Shown here piece after piece: positions 38,851 to 51,874 of a DNA stretch of 64,000 bases; within the stretch, counting starts at the first letter, position 1, and the number at the start of each line of letters is the position of its first letter. The translations under genes and the position numbers were made by a program. The notes beneath the pieces are model-generated. The model saw nothing but the letters and a program-made list of their open reading frames with translations. It searched no databases and was not told the origin of the DNA. The DNA is from Ascaris suum (taxonomy: Eukaryota > Nematoda > Chromadorea > Rhabditida > Ascarididae). The DNA lies in assembly GCA_013433145.1 (NCBI GenBank), contig CM024180.1:1302001-1366000 (forward strand). The letters are read 5' to 3'.

Positions 38851-39623
38851 CTATAAATGCAAATTACGGCATGAAAATGATCCTGCATTCGTCAACAATT
38901 TCATTTGCTGACTCCCATTCCACTTGTGCCGAATGATGTCTCTTGTCTTCGCTTCCTGTGCGGGCACCTTGTCTGTTACATTTGCATATTTACCTCTCAG
39001 ATATGCTAGAAGGTCTTCCGGAGAGAACCTCCACACCTCCAACATCATACCACAAATATCACGCTTAAATTTGTCTAGCGGTTCACCGTTTCCAACAGGC
39101 GACGGGCGGAAAATTTTTCTATGTAAAACTTCCTTCCTCCGTACCGCCTTCAATATTCTTTCCCTTTCTTGTCTCTGATGGCTACTATAACCGCAACGAG
39201 AACAACTAATAGCATCGAAAGGCAATCCAACATGAACAACCTCCAGGAAATAAATCACTAAAGCGATATAACATTGGACGAAAGCAACACACAAGAGAAC
39301 CCTTCCTTGAGTCCATGAAAAGTGTACGATAATAAAGCATGAGTCGGGCAGATAATACTAAATCAAGAAGAAGGATATTTCTATAAAGCGAGCATTTTCC
39401 TTACACTCCATTCAACCGTTGTGAGATGACCGACCACTTGGAGCTCGGCGCAGTAGGAAAGCGAAATATTTGAATTTATTGAAAGCATGATGTTGCAAAG
39501 CAAATACCTTATGAAGTGAACAGCGAGTCTTAAATCGCGAAAGATCAGTCGGAAAGCCAAATAACTAGGGGCACGTCGATGAAAGCAACCAGGAAATGAC
39601 GTTGGGAGATTGCTACCCGACAT
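38851..39623 (-). CDS. Two-exon gene, ~241-residue membrane protein, unknown
   Basis: Exon 39405-39623 starts at ATG (MSGSNLPTSFPGCFHRR) and ends at donor GAGT/GTAAGG. A 47-nt intron with acceptor TTGATTTAG leads in phase 0 to exon 38851-39357, 168 codons to a stop. The second exon is the longest stop-free stretch in the window and is unlikely to be chance. Hydrophobic spans lie around residues 29-50 and 78-115 (RVLLCVAFVQCYIALVIYF), followed by a CxxC (SCSRCGY), a basic region (RQERERILKAVRRKEV) and a soluble C-terminus (FSPEDLLAYLRGKYANVT...). This suggests an N-terminal membrane part and a C-terminal soluble domain. Family not recognised. A donor-like GAG/GTAAAT inside exon 2 allows an alternative end. 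Confidence 0.5.
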
Positions 39624-39625
39624 GA

Positions 39626-39643
39626 GGGGGGGGGGAGGGCGGG
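39626..39643 (+). repeat. G-rich run next to the start codon
   Basis: G10, A, GGG, C, GGGG, immediately upstream (minus-strand sense) of the ATG of the gene at 38851-39623. It has quadruplex potential and its position would be the 5' leader or promoter. Confidence 0.7.
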
Positions 39644-40757
39644 GTGATTGCTAGCCGACTTGGGGAATTGCTACGCCATGTCAGAGATGCACATATTTCA
39701 CGTCGCCTATTTTTTCCCACTTTAGCAGCAAATCTGAAGCGATGTAAGCCTCCAATTTGTGTTAGAAAAGCTTACAATGGCACATGACCTAAAAACGTTT
39801 ATAAAATCAGTGTTTTATTTTAGAATTTTTTTTTTGATGTGTGTTGTGATTGATCAGTTGACTGATAAGATCAGTTGCTGCAAAAGAAATCATCGATTAG
39901 TGAGAAAAGTTTCGTTTCAAACAGCATGTCGATGAGCAAATACTGTAACAGAATTTCCTTCATAATAGTTTCTATGATATCACTGATAAAATGATAAAGT
40001 GTTTAGAAAAAAAAAACAACGTTTCATATAATGATGAAAAAGATGCTTCGAAAAATGTTGCTGATAAAATCATGTTTCCAGGAGTGTAATTATGCATATA
40101 GAATGATGTCAATCTTCCAGCAACGGGTGGAGGATAGTGCTCTTCCATAAAGAAGAAAATAGGCTGCATGAAAAGGCTTCCTTCAAAAACGATACTCATT
40201 GTGATAATGATTGCTCTCACATTATATTTTATGCAATAAACAAACATCTTATCGGCTGTCAGCAAAATTTTACCAGTCTTTAGATTTGCTGACAGATTCA
40301 ATACTAATCTTCGTCCTCGCTAGTCATATATTAGTTCTCTGTCGAAATCAACATAAATATTCGGTTTTGTGCTTGAAACAGCGAGGGCAAGAGTCAGCGA
40401 ACAAATTGCGCTCAACAAAATTACCCAATAGTAGGTCACCTTTCAAAACGTTAATACCACACCGAATATAGCTGATTTAATTAGCGTTTTCAGAACGCGA
40501 ACCTATACTTCGAATTATTTGCACCAATGATCGTTCGTTTATAAGCTTTTGCATCCTTTTTACTTTATGATTTTTTATACGACAATTCAGCTGCTAATAT
40601 TCTCGTTATGATGATGTTGATTATTTCTTCTTCCATGTAGTAAAACGTCGATTGCGTTTGCTGCTGCAAGTTTTAAAATATCGAGCATATTAAGGCCTTA
40701 ATTTTTTTCCATTTATATTGTCCTTTATTACCGGAAAGCTGAACTTCTCGCTGAGCT

Positions 40758-40868
<111 letters not shown>

Positions 40869-41614
40869 GAGGATTTTTTTTCATTTGCACAACCTCTGAA
40901 TGTTTGGCCCCTTATAGTGAAAAGTCTCCTTATAGATACTTTGACTAAACTTGGAAAATTTAGAAAATTTTGTAATATGTATTTTGTATATGAGGCCGAT
41001 GAAACTTCATTTGCTTGTTTTCTTCACCAAAAGTACAATGGACGATAAAAATTGCCCGCTAACGGATAATTAGGATCAGAAAGAATGTGGATTATCGATT
41101 CTCATGAGCGCTTCCTTAAGATTAAATGACTCGTTCAAATATTACAACTACTCTTATGCAGTAAAGAGGACGCCATCAAAACTTATTAAATTTGGTAGCG
41201 CTTGTTTCAGTCCAACGCAACCCTTTTTTGGAAAATTATAGAAATTATAAAAATTGCTAAGGGCAGATTTTTTTTAAAAAATCGTCGGATTAAAACGCTA
41301 TTTAATCATCGGCAGTTGTTGTTCCCAATTGTGAGCGATGCTCGCTTCAGTGAGTTGTTCGCTTATAAGGTGTTCCATTAGATCTAAACACCAAATTTTC
41401 CGATCTATAGCTGAATGATTGATCCCATAGGTGTTTGCGATGAACTTTTACCGCCATACTAAATTCGTGCAATAAACTACCGTGCAGCTTGGAAACCGTC
41501 AATTCGATCATGATTCGCTACATCTGTATTGAGATGTTCTTAATACTGAGTTTAAAAAGTATGGTTTCTTATAGTTTATTGTTGTATAATGCCACTTTCT
41601 ATGATGATTAACTG

Positions 41615-41835
41615 TATAGAGTATTGTATAATATATATAGCACATATTGAAGCATAAAATGTTCGAATGTGATAGTTTACATCATGGTGCACTGCACTAT
41701 ATTATAGTATAGCGCAGTATCGAGTATTGTGGTATAATATACTATAGTATTGCATAGTATAATGAGTACAATAGTGTACAGTGCAGTACAGTATATAAAA
41801 CATGGTATTGCACAACACACTGTAGTATAGAATAA
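41615..41835. repeat. Degenerate AGTAT/GTATA array
   Basis: Words AGTAT, GTATA and TATAGTAT recur over about 220 bp with heavy divergence, interleaved with GCAGTA and CACTGTA. It looks like an old, mutated minisatellite. Confidence 0.7.
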
Positions 41836-42499
41836 CACGATTTTTAGTGGCAAAATATAATTTCAATAATTTATAAATTTCTATTATATTATAGCTCTAT
41901 CACAATGCAATATGATAGAGTTGATGCTGTATTGAAAATATTTACATATTAAATCTTTTAAATCATAAAATCCGCATAACCTCATATAGCCTATAAATCG
42001 GAACGAAATCTGTGCAATAATTCGCTTGAAATTTTTGTTTTCAAATCAGCCAGCCGTCTGCACCTTAATTGCGTCGAATGTGCAAGATATGGACGTTGGC
42101 CAATTAGAATTGCATAATGGCTTCTCACATCTTTTCTCGATATTGCGCAAAACGAATGACGTTACATTTAAAATAGTTGATAATTGAGCATTTCTCCCAT
42201 CAATACTTTTTTTTTCATCTCTTAGATGCTATTATTTTCAATGATACTTGGTTCATTTCACTGAGCAAATTTCTTTCTATTGTTTCTTGAAAGCGATCGG
42301 TATTCTTTCCTCACCTGTATTATTTCAATTAAAAGACATACAACTGCACATAGGTATATGAAAATGAATTACATATTATTATATTACATATGAAATTAAG
42401 TACTGTAAATTTCGTAAGTTAGAAGGCATGAAAAAATGTTGAATGTGCCTTGTCAGTTGGTCGATTGTATGGGAGCGATTTTACTATACCATGTTACAT

Positions 42500-42512
42500 C
42501 CCCCCCCCCCCC
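42500..42512. repeat. C13 homopolymer
   Basis: Thirteen C on the plus strand. Confidence 0.9.
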
Positions 42513-43511
42513 AAATTTAAAATTGCACTAATTTCACGATTTAATTATTCATGTAAAATTAAAGGAATATTTATGAGGTTATCACAAATGCATCAGGAAG
42601 CATAAGACGTTTCGATCACATAATTCGAATTTTCAACTCCCAATGGATATTTTCTTTAATGTTATTTTAATATTATATAAATGAAAAGAAGCAATAACAA
42701 TTAACGAGTCAATTAGATTCTTCGAAGATGATGTCACCTGTGTCTTTAAAAAAAATTTATATGCAAAAAAATATTTCGTTTTTCAGTGAAAAATCGATAA
42801 AATATTACCTTTCACAGCATTTAAAAATTTCCATAAAAAGAAATTTTTCTAATAGTTAATTTTTAAATTTAAATTTTCATTGAAATCAATGAAATAATTT
42901 TCGCCATCGATTAAAAGCAATTAGGAAGGAAATGAGATCGAAAAAATTTGAATATCTGGATAAATAATAATGGAAAAAAGATTAATATTTGAAGATCTAC
43001 TAAAATGCATGCGAGATGAGCGAGCACTCTTCGTGCAGAATACAATACAAGATATGAGAATGAAGAAGAGGTGAAAGGAAATAATAATATAAAGACGAAT
43101 ACGATCTATCAAAATTAGGGACAAAAGATAAATAATTAATTACAACGTTGAAAATACCTGAAATAGAGGCCAGGTGGAATATCTCCGGTGAAAACATTTG
43201 CGCATCTAACAAAACGTTTTAAAGAGAAGATTTTATCCGTATCACTGAAAAAAAGTTTGCAACAAATGTTTCTATACTTTTTTTTCTCCTTTATTTATTG
43301 CTGGAAAAAGAGGAGAAAATATCTTTTTATACATTTGCATTCAACACTGAACCGCTTCTTTATAAAGTGCTAGAATTCCATAAACAATCTCTCACATCTG
43401 AAGAGTCTCTAAGCCAGGTAAGTCCAAACCTTTCATTAAAATTCAAAGGTAGACAAATGTTTCGCAACTTTTTTTTTGCGTTGCATGTTGGCAACATCAG
43501 AAAAAAAAATG

Positions 43512-43551
43512 AATTAGGAACACCTGTGTATATACACAGGTGTTCCTAATT
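43512..43551. repeat. Perfect 40-bp palindrome, no spacer
   Basis: AATTAGGAACACCTGTGTAT is followed directly by its exact reverse complement. An A run on the left and a T-rich right flank extend partial pairing. Confidence 0.95.
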
Positions 43552-43684
43552 TCTTCTGCTTTTCGTTACTCCCGTCTTTCTGTGTCGTTGGCTTGCCACG
43601 GCCGTGAAAACGTTCACTTCAGCCGGTGCAATACATAAGTTTTATTCTGTTACATCCTAACGGGATATTCAGAATTACCAGAAG

Positions 43685-43817
<133 letters not shown>

Positions 43818-43903
43818 CTCGAGGTTAATATAAGGACAGAGGTAGTTGCAAATCGTTTTCTGGTTTATTGATGGAGTCATGATAGCATTCTATGAGGAGG
43901 GGC

Positions 43904-44143
43904 TTAAAGTGTACAGTTCTCTAGTTCAAAATTAGTCATTGATCGCACTTCAGCCATACAAAACCTGTGATACAGGCTTTGCCTGAATCTAAGGGACGCT
44001 GCAACTCGAATAATACTTGAAATTTTGAGGAAGCGAGATATCAGCGGCATTGGAACAACCAGCATGCTCATATGATTTTGCGAAAGGCTACTAGTTTTAT
44101 GGTGCATTTCAATAGTCACTGTTAGCGTGAGTGCTTTTTCCAT
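43904..44143 (-). CDS. Single-exon ORF, 79 residues, unknown
   Basis: ATG to TAA with no intron: MEKALTLTVTIEMHHKTSS, then LSQNHMSMLVVPMPLISRF, then LKISSIIRVAASLRF, ending MTNFELENCTL. The ATG is in a good context (GGTCATGG), and the frame continues upstream to a CGCTTTAG acceptor-like site, so it may be the last exon of a longer gene. Basic, serine-rich, no clear membrane span. Length is only modestly above chance. Confidence 0.25.
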   Translation of the reverse strand: MEKALTLTVTIEMHHKTSSLSQNHMSMLVVPMPLISRFLKISSIIRVAASLRFRQSLYHRFCMAEVRSMTNFELENCTL

Positions 44144-44879
44144 GACCGAAGTTTCCTAAAGCGGAGGAAATGTGTCGATGAAAGTGAACGGAAATGATCA
44201 ACTTCTCCTACTGAATTTTTATCATTTTGCTATTTTATAACCTACTATGCTGAACATTTCAATGATACATTGCTGCTTTTTCTCGGCTGCTATCCAGGTT
44301 TGCTGGAATTCTCTTGACTGCGCATTGCTTACCATTCATTGATGGATTTCTGAGAATATCGCTGTGATTTTCGTACTGATATTGTAAAATACGAGACTCA
44401 TTTACTGTCGCAATCATCTATTTGCATGCATCGAAGACCTTTAAATATTTACGGTTACCGTATTATGCGCTAAACGGAAACAGAGAAATCTAGATGCAAG
44501 TCTCACATTTTTGTCTATTAGATATATTATTAATAAGGCGCTATTTCTAAATATATGGCTGTATAGAAATGAAATTTGAAGGGGTTGGGGCTTCTCTTCT
44601 TTGTTAGATGATGTTGTTTTCTTCCGCCAAAATATTTTCCTAATTTTGACTAATCACTTATTTTTATAATTTATTATTCATTCCTAGTTTTGAGTGAGAT
44701 TTTATTATTATAATATATTGTGGGCAAATATTTCGTCGATTTCATAGCTGCGTAGCACTCAATTTTGTGGTTTCATAAGGGTGATACTATCTGCGTGATA
44801 AAGCTTTTGTAAATGTCAGCAAATTTTTCAGTAAAAGAGGGATTTTAGATGAACCGAGTAAAGCTAGAAGAAAAATTAA

Positions 44880-45272
44880 CGCACATGGGCAAGTGATCCT
44901 GGGCTGAAAGAACCCGTGACTTTGAAAATTGATCAAAGAGTTCGTTCATGGATGAGGAGTCTTTATTGTTCGGCTGTTCTAGCGCCGGCCTGGCTTACTC
45001 AAGCGTCCGGAAATCGTGGAGAATTCGAGAATTTCAAGCCTTATTTGGGAAGTTGAAGCTTGATCTCTTTTCGTGAGGTACGGGTTTCGAAAACCGAATG
45101 GAGCAGTTATACAACTCAGAAATTAAGGAAAATATTCATTAAATTTGATACTGTTTTACTTGGATTATGATGTGATTCAGCTTACATAGAGGTCTATCGA
45201 GTGAAAGAGTTGGAACAAATCCGAGCTCTGCAAATGATGCTCAAAAGTTCTATGCTACCGAAAGCTGTGTGA
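44880..45272 (+). pseudogene. 131-codon frame with two stops
   Basis: One frame runs through three open blocks: 44880-45053 (…DPGLKEPVTLKIDQRVRSW…), 45057-45167 (…REVRVSKTEWSSYTTQKL…) and 45171-45269 (…YIEVYRVKELEQIRALQ…), broken by TGA at 45054 and 45168 and ended by TGA at 45270. The last block also follows a good acceptor (GTGATTCAG at 45180), so it may be a genuine last exon. The region is clearly more G+C-rich than its flanks. In the first block another frame is open from an ATG (MDEESLLFGCSSAGLAY, 42 codons). It is either a decayed gene or several exons with unrecognised introns. Confidence 0.28.
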
Positions 45273-48200
45273 TGTTCGGCTGTTGACGATCGGCGGTTAT
45301 CGATCCGAACGGTAGAGGTTCGTTAATCACTGAACGCCATCAACAACGAAGCGTTAATACTTTCAAAACGAAGATATTGTATACCCATCGGCACTTTCAT
45401 TCAAATTGCTAAGCAAATTATGCTCGCTGACGTTTCAAAAGAATCTTTAATAAGGGGCGTTAATCCTTAGCGTTAATCGTTCGACTCGTTGAAATGCGTG
45501 CATTTTGTATGTTCAAAAACATCATGATATACGAAAAACAAAAAAAACATTAATTTGAGATGCAAATGTTTCACATTAGTAGGAAATTGTTTCGAGAAAT
45601 TCGATTTAATGCAAAAATCACATAATTTTGAAATATTTTCGGTATAAAAATTGAAAGCACATATTGTGCTTATGCGCCTATAATTCTCCTTCATCTGTCG
45701 ACTTTTTATCCTTCTTCTCTGAGAAAATCACTTAGCGCAACGTATATCCTCAAATTTGCATCATTAGCGTTCTCTCGATGTGAGCATAGCATTATTTCGT
45801 TTAGCGAATCATTGCGCTTAAAAACAAAAAGAAGGAGCGGAAAAGAATTTTTCTATCAACTTTTGATTGCAAAATATAAAATGCCTTTTTCTTCCTTGAA
45901 CATACTCCTTTTATTTACTTTCATATTTCACTTTCCTTCTCAGAATTACTTAACAGTTGTTGTTGAGGTGATATTGCAATATAAATAAAATTTTTCGATG
46001 CTTATTAAAATGTTTTATATTACTCTCTATTTGTATTTCGTATTTTCTAGAATCGTCTTGATTGAATAATTCGAATAATCCGATTGTATCGCATGATCTT
46101 CTCACTTCATCTCTCACAAAATTCGACCTACGCTATTCCAGAGAGATGAATGTTTTCATGCATTTTATGCTCAGCACTTCATACTTATCAGAATTGATTT
46201 AGAGTATGGCTATCGTGTTGCATGCAACTTTTAGAAGCGCATCCCTCTTAGAAATAGGAAGATCCATGTTTGAAAAAAAAAAGCTCCTTGAAAAAAGCTC
46301 CATGCGTCAGCGAAGCCTTGTGACATTTTTTTTTCGACTGTAATTCACGATTTTCAATTCTTCTATTGTTTTAATTGCACTTGATTCGAGAGAAAATGAT
46401 TTGTTTTTGATATATATAACATAATCCTATAATTACTCATAATTGAAATGTTTCAACGCTTAACTTCGTCTTTGATTAATTCTCTGCCAACTATTCTTTA
46501 GTTTTCAAAAAAAAAAAAAGCAATCGTGTTCACTACATTTGTACAAATCTTTGAAAAAAAAAAGCAATACTGAGAGAATGCATCCTGCAATTTGATGACC
46601 TAGGCAATTATCTAAGGACTCTCGCCTGTTACTAGATTCGTATCGCAAACGAGTCGTTATAAGCTAGAGCAAAAAATTTGTCATCTTCAGCATAGGAATT
46701 AATCAAAACGTTTCGCTATTTCACGATTACTTGAATGATGCATGCACTCTACGAGTGACAATAGTTTGTAGAAATATTTGAAATTCATAAAAATGCGGTA
46801 AACATTACTTACTATTTAGTCGATTTTGACGCATTTATTTAGTTGCAATTATCGTTCATTTAATACTACGATGGCAGATGGATTCATTAGTCATTGTATT
46901 TCATTACTGTGTATCTCATCTATCTTCTAATATGGCAAATAGTTTTCTCCCTCATCGTGCTCATCATATACAAATGAATGCTGAAAGAACGAAAAATTGC
47001 ACTGCTGTTGAGCGATATTGTTTTCAGCGCTTTGAATAACGTATTTTGTGCCGAATAAGTTCAGCCAATAAAACTGAACTTTTATATACTTGCATTTTTG
47101 TATAATTGTTGTGAGCTTAGTTGTCATCGATTATTCCTGATGAGAAATTGCTGACTAATTCCGCCCCGGACATTTCAAAAAAAAGGTGTTATTCACGTAT
47201 TACAAAAAATTCGTTTTATCAATGAACTTAAAATTAATTAGACCTCGAAGAGCACACTAGTAGTAGTAAGTTTTTTTTTGGTACTTTCTCAAGATTTATT
47301 CATATTATTCAACGAACTGGCCCAACGAATATCAATAACCTGGATTCATTGAAGGTCCTAATTTTATAACCACTAAAATATTTTACATTTCGATTTAACT
47401 TTTCTAGATTTCAGTACGATCTTGTCATGAAGTCAACCTGGTTAGATGCAGATATAGGAGATATTTGATGGCGTTGTGGAAATGCTGTCTACAGATCATT
47501 CTCGAACCCATCATCTTCCGGCATCCGCTTGGATGATTTAACCGAATTAACTAGTGCTTAAATTTTTCCTCCCTAATATTTGTTCATCAAGTCATATCAT
47601 TTCTCTTGTAAATAATACGTGATACACACGATGAGTCCATAATACCAAGAAATAGAATAACCTTGACCAGCAATTTGATTTTGACATTTCGGTGCTTATT
47701 GAGTGAAATTTGGGATTTCTGTGATTCTTGGATATGCAATGCGCTATTGTTGCTAAAAAAAAATTGTTTTTTTTTGAACATCTCTCAACCGATTCTATCC
47801 AAATTCCTCCTCTTTGATTTTCCACAATTATTGATGATTTTTTTATGTTGTTTATGAATTTCTGATTACGCACATCAGTAACAATGAAATCTAGAAGATT
47901 GCCGCTTAATATCAGAGGACGCTATTTTCGGGCGTGAAAAACTAAATCATTAGGATTATATCCATATCGGATAAAGATGTCCGACTGTATGAGCTTATGG
48001 GTTGTTTACCACCTGATTTTCAACCCATTGGCGTCATATTTAAGAAGTCGATGTTAGATGAGCGAGGAAATACAAGCTGTGCAAAAACTCACGTTGGAAA
48101 TTTTCTTTAAAAATGGGAAAAGCCGATTATATCTACGGATGTTTTGACCTGCGTACAGAGTTTCGCTTATAAAAATGTATGTCTTATCAGTGATGGTTGC

Positions 48201-48945
48201 AGTGAATGTTCGTGAAGCCAATCCAGACACTTCCGGATCCGATCTTCATTGTCCTAATTCCTCCTCTAATCTTGCACTTTTCATATATTCGTCTAAGTGA
48301 ATAGATGTTTTGCTCTATGTACAAATTCTTCATAAAAGTTTTAATTATTGTCAAATTTAATTCTATTGGCAAGTCTAATAATTATGTTGATTCTATGCAA
48401 TTTTTTTTTTGCATATTTGATTTTTTTTTAAAGCATGATCGATATAGATAAAATAATATAAGAGTTTTTAGCTATAATCTTATACTGCGTCGAGTAGTGA
48501 TGGAATAATAATTTATGGTAAAAGTTTCATAGTATATGAGACTGACGATCCTCATATAAAAATTTACTTTTCTGTATTTCATAGAGTTAAGATAAACTTT
48601 CCTATGTTATTTCCATTCGACGCATTGCATTGTCATAGCTAAAAGTTGTTACACTATTTTTTATGGTTTTCTCGAAAATACATTCCATTAAAATGGTAGA
48701 CCGTATCTATATATGTAAGAGTACGCATCATTATGTGTTTCTTTGATCATATGATGTGTGCGCTTGTGAGCGCATTTGTCCGCTTGTGAACGCATCTGTG
48801 AATGTTTGTGTGTGAGTATATATGTGTGTATATGCGCATATGTTTGCGTGCATACGTACGTGTGATGTGTACGTCATTTTCTTCGTCAACTATTCAACGC
48901 TATCAGTTTTTTCCCCGTTCAATTTTTTTTCTTCGATTTTGATTT
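45273..48945. other. Gene-poor stretch
   Basis: A+T-rich with no supported gene. Near 47416 a strong acceptor (TTTTCTAGATTTCAG) precedes a 17-codon frame (YDLVMKSTWLDADIGDI) that may be a tiny last exon. Alternating purine/pyrimidine TG-rich sequence lies at 48744-48870. Confidence 0.4.
48744..48870. repeat. TG/CG-rich alternating tract
   Basis: Contains two near-identical copies of CGCTTGTGAGCGCAT about 22 bp apart, then TGTGTGTGAGTATATATGTG and CATATGTTTGCGTGCATACG. The alternation favours Z-DNA. Confidence 0.65.
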
Positions 48946-49260
48946 TTATTGTACAATTTTATTTCCGTTTTCCTCTTCTGCAATTAGCAGCTGTTCAGTG
49001 TTGAATAGCGAGGTTGCAATTGTCTTCCTTCTGTTGTTTTTTTTTTGTTGCAATCGTTCACTCGCATTGCACATACTGAAAATAGCGCTTTGTGTTTCAC
49101 ATGGCCATTTACACAAATTTGCATAGACTATAGCCAACACTTTTATTGCCTCAATTTCTATGTCGCTTTTTAAAACTCGCAGAGGGACTGAGGAAAGACT
49201 TGCGGAGAAACCGACATACGGCGTATATACGCATAGACGTGACATAACCTCTGTGCGCAT
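48946..49260 (-). CDS. Single-exon ORF, 104 residues (weak)
   Basis: ATG to TAA: MRTEVMSRLCVYTPYVGFSA, then SLSSVPLRVLKSDIEIEAIK, then VLAIVYANLCKWPCETQSA, with a polar, Lys/Gln-rich C-terminal half. The composition is protein-like, but length is near the chance limit. The opposite strand carries a 66-codon ATG frame (49160-49360, MSLFKTRRGTEERLAEK) over its 5' third. Confidence 0.2.
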   Translation of the reverse strand: MRTEVMSRLCVYTPYVGFSASLSSVPLRVLKSDIEIEAIKVLAIVYANLCKWPCETQSAIFSMCNASERLQQKKNNRRKTIATSLFNTEQLLIAEEENGNKIVQ

Positions 49261-50620
49261 GTGGCCATTTATCCAGCATAGCCAATGCGCATTTGCAGAA
49301 ACGTCTGAAAAGATTCTAATCCGTTATAAAATTACACTTGAGAGAATTTCAACATATTAGACTATGTTCAACAGTATTATTCGGCAATAAATTAAAAAAG
49401 GAATAGATTGATTAAAAAAAATTCCCTCAGAACAAAACAGAATCAAAAACGTTTTATTGAATATGATCCTATAAATGTATTTCGTTGCAATAGAACAACT
49501 ATACAAATTCAACAATGCTTTCAACGCTATGAAATTTCGATACAATCGGAATAAATAAACGAGCTTATTCTTAGATTTTTATTTTTGTCGGTATCGATAG
49601 ATTTGGGAAATAAGATTTCCGAATAAGAAGTTGCAAAGAAAATAAAACTCTAATATGATGTCAACATTACATCACCGTTTTTATTGCAAATTTTAAAATG
49701 TCTCCCGTTAAGGAACCATCGTTCGGTTATAAAGGTCATTTCATTAGATATTCTTTTTTTTTTTCAATCAATTTTCTTCGTTAATCTCATTTTAGGAATA
49801 CGCCGTTCAACGTGTATTTTGTCGAATGCAATATGAGAAAATTTAATAATGTGGTCTTTTTATACTCATTAGCATATGATATGTTCAGATCGTATTTAGT
49901 TCTCTGGCTTATATTTCTTGAGAACTCCTATCACAAGTATAGTAAAAAAAAAATTCGATTTAACTTATTATTCAATGATAAACTATTGAACGATTAAAAG
50001 AATATTAGAAAAATTGAAAAGAAATCACATTTACATATATGCATACACTATCCATAAGAATATACATAATCATTACATATATGTTGCCTACATATGCATA
50101 AGCACACATTTGAAAATACGCATACCTGTAAACATATAAACACAACAATAAACCCACCAGGTGAGTGTTTCGCCGAGCAGGTGGAATGACGTCCGATAGC
50201 TCTTTTTTTCGACAAGTCATTAATTTGCCATATTTCATGCGCTTCATGTCGCGGGATTTTGATAGCTTTCCTTGGGATTTTTTTTCATTTGGTTGAAATG
50301 AGATAATTGCTCGTCGTATTACTCTATGAAATTTCATATATTATGAAGCTGTGAGGCTTTCTCGTCAAGGTACGATAATAACTATGCAGTAGAAACATGG
50401 AGAGTTGAGCGAAAGGATAGTAGATAGTCGTAATCAATGATTGATTGGAGGCGGATTGAAAAATTTAATAACCATGCTTAATTTATCGAATTTTGCTTAT
50501 AGCATCAATTCTGAATTGATTTATTTTGAAGAGTTTTTTTTTCTCTTACTAATCGTTAAGATTTAGTGCGATAGTGAATGACTATGGTGAAATATATGCA
50601 TCGGTCCTGAACTGACATAA

Positions 50621-50821
50621 CGAAAGTTTCGGGAGTGGGGAGGAGAGGATGGTGAGATGATGAACTAGTGAAGAAATGACCAATTTAAACTGATATAATG
50701 GCGTCGATAGTTCAAATAGTACTTGGTCATAAACGAGGAATTGACAAATGGCGAAAGTTTGGGGAGTGGGGGAGGGAGGATGGTGAGATGATGAACTAAT
50801 AAAGAAATGACCAATTTAAAA
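50621..50821. repeat. 70-bp direct duplication, 131-bp offset
   Basis: The block starting CGAAAGTTTCGGGAGTGGGG (50621-50690) recurs at 50752-50821 with few differences; both contain GAGGATGGTGAGATGATGAA and end ACCAATTTAAA. Related TGACA words precede each copy. Confidence 0.9.
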
Positions 50822-51874
50822 CTAACGTTTTTGCTTCTTTAGTATTTCTTTTCACTTAATTACATAGCAATCTCAAAATCATCACATCATGTTTGCATTT
50901 CATCGGTAGTTTCATCTGAACATGCATTCTCGGCTCAAAATTTTCGGATGCTTTAATTTTTTTTAGTGCACGCTGAAATCGGGGCTTATTTCATATTTCA
51001 ACCCCTAGCAAAACTAGTAATGTTCATGCGTGAGCAAAGAAATGAGAATGTTCCTGTGGGGTTGCTTAAACCTGGCCATTAAGTGATAGAAGCAAATGAT
51101 AATTAGATGGCGACGAACTTAAAATCTCGTAAAGTGTTGCAACTGTATCGATTCTCATTATATTCATTTTGCACTTTAACCATTCGAAAGCATTTTGCGT
51201 TTCCTATTGGTGATAAAATGCCGTCGAAGTTGCATGACTTGATGTCCAATGAACGTCTTAAAGAGTGCCACAGACATCCATCCTTTCGAGGAAGATAGCA
51301 CTGGGCTCATTAGGAAAAAAGCCAAATCATGTCTAATTCAAGAGTCATTCTTTTTATCGCTGTTGACTTATACCTTATAAACGTTATTTTTTTAAAACTC
51401 ACTTAATACCATGAGCAGGCTCTGAAGCGACGATTATACCGCTTATCAGCTCGCATACCTTATGCATCAGAAATAAAGTATTCTTTAAGGCATCGAAGAA
51501 ATACAAAAAGAGGCTGAAAGTCAATTTTACATTAAGATCGGTGAAGGTGGATGGAAATTTTTCGAAACGTAACCAGTAAAAATTTTTTAATTTGGACGGA
51601 ATGATTGAAAAAAAAGATGGGCATTCGACAATAATTCCCATTGATTAGTATTTGTTCTTAGGCCTCCAAACTGAATCGTTTTTATCACTAATTCATTCGT
51701 TCCTAACTAACAGAAGCTGTTAATATCACTGAGGACAGAGGTTAAATAGTTGAAAGCTTTAAAAAAAAAATAAATTGCACATTCATATGCGTTGCTATTT
51801 TTCTCAGTGCTAATTGTTCCATAAGCTTTGCAGCAATTTGACGCCATAATGCAATAATGCAATGATAATGCAAC

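Noticed and set aside
43416..43420. Perfect splice donor CCAG/GTAAGT on the plus strand
   Set aside because: The upstream frame has no start or acceptor, and the next in-phase exon could not be found.
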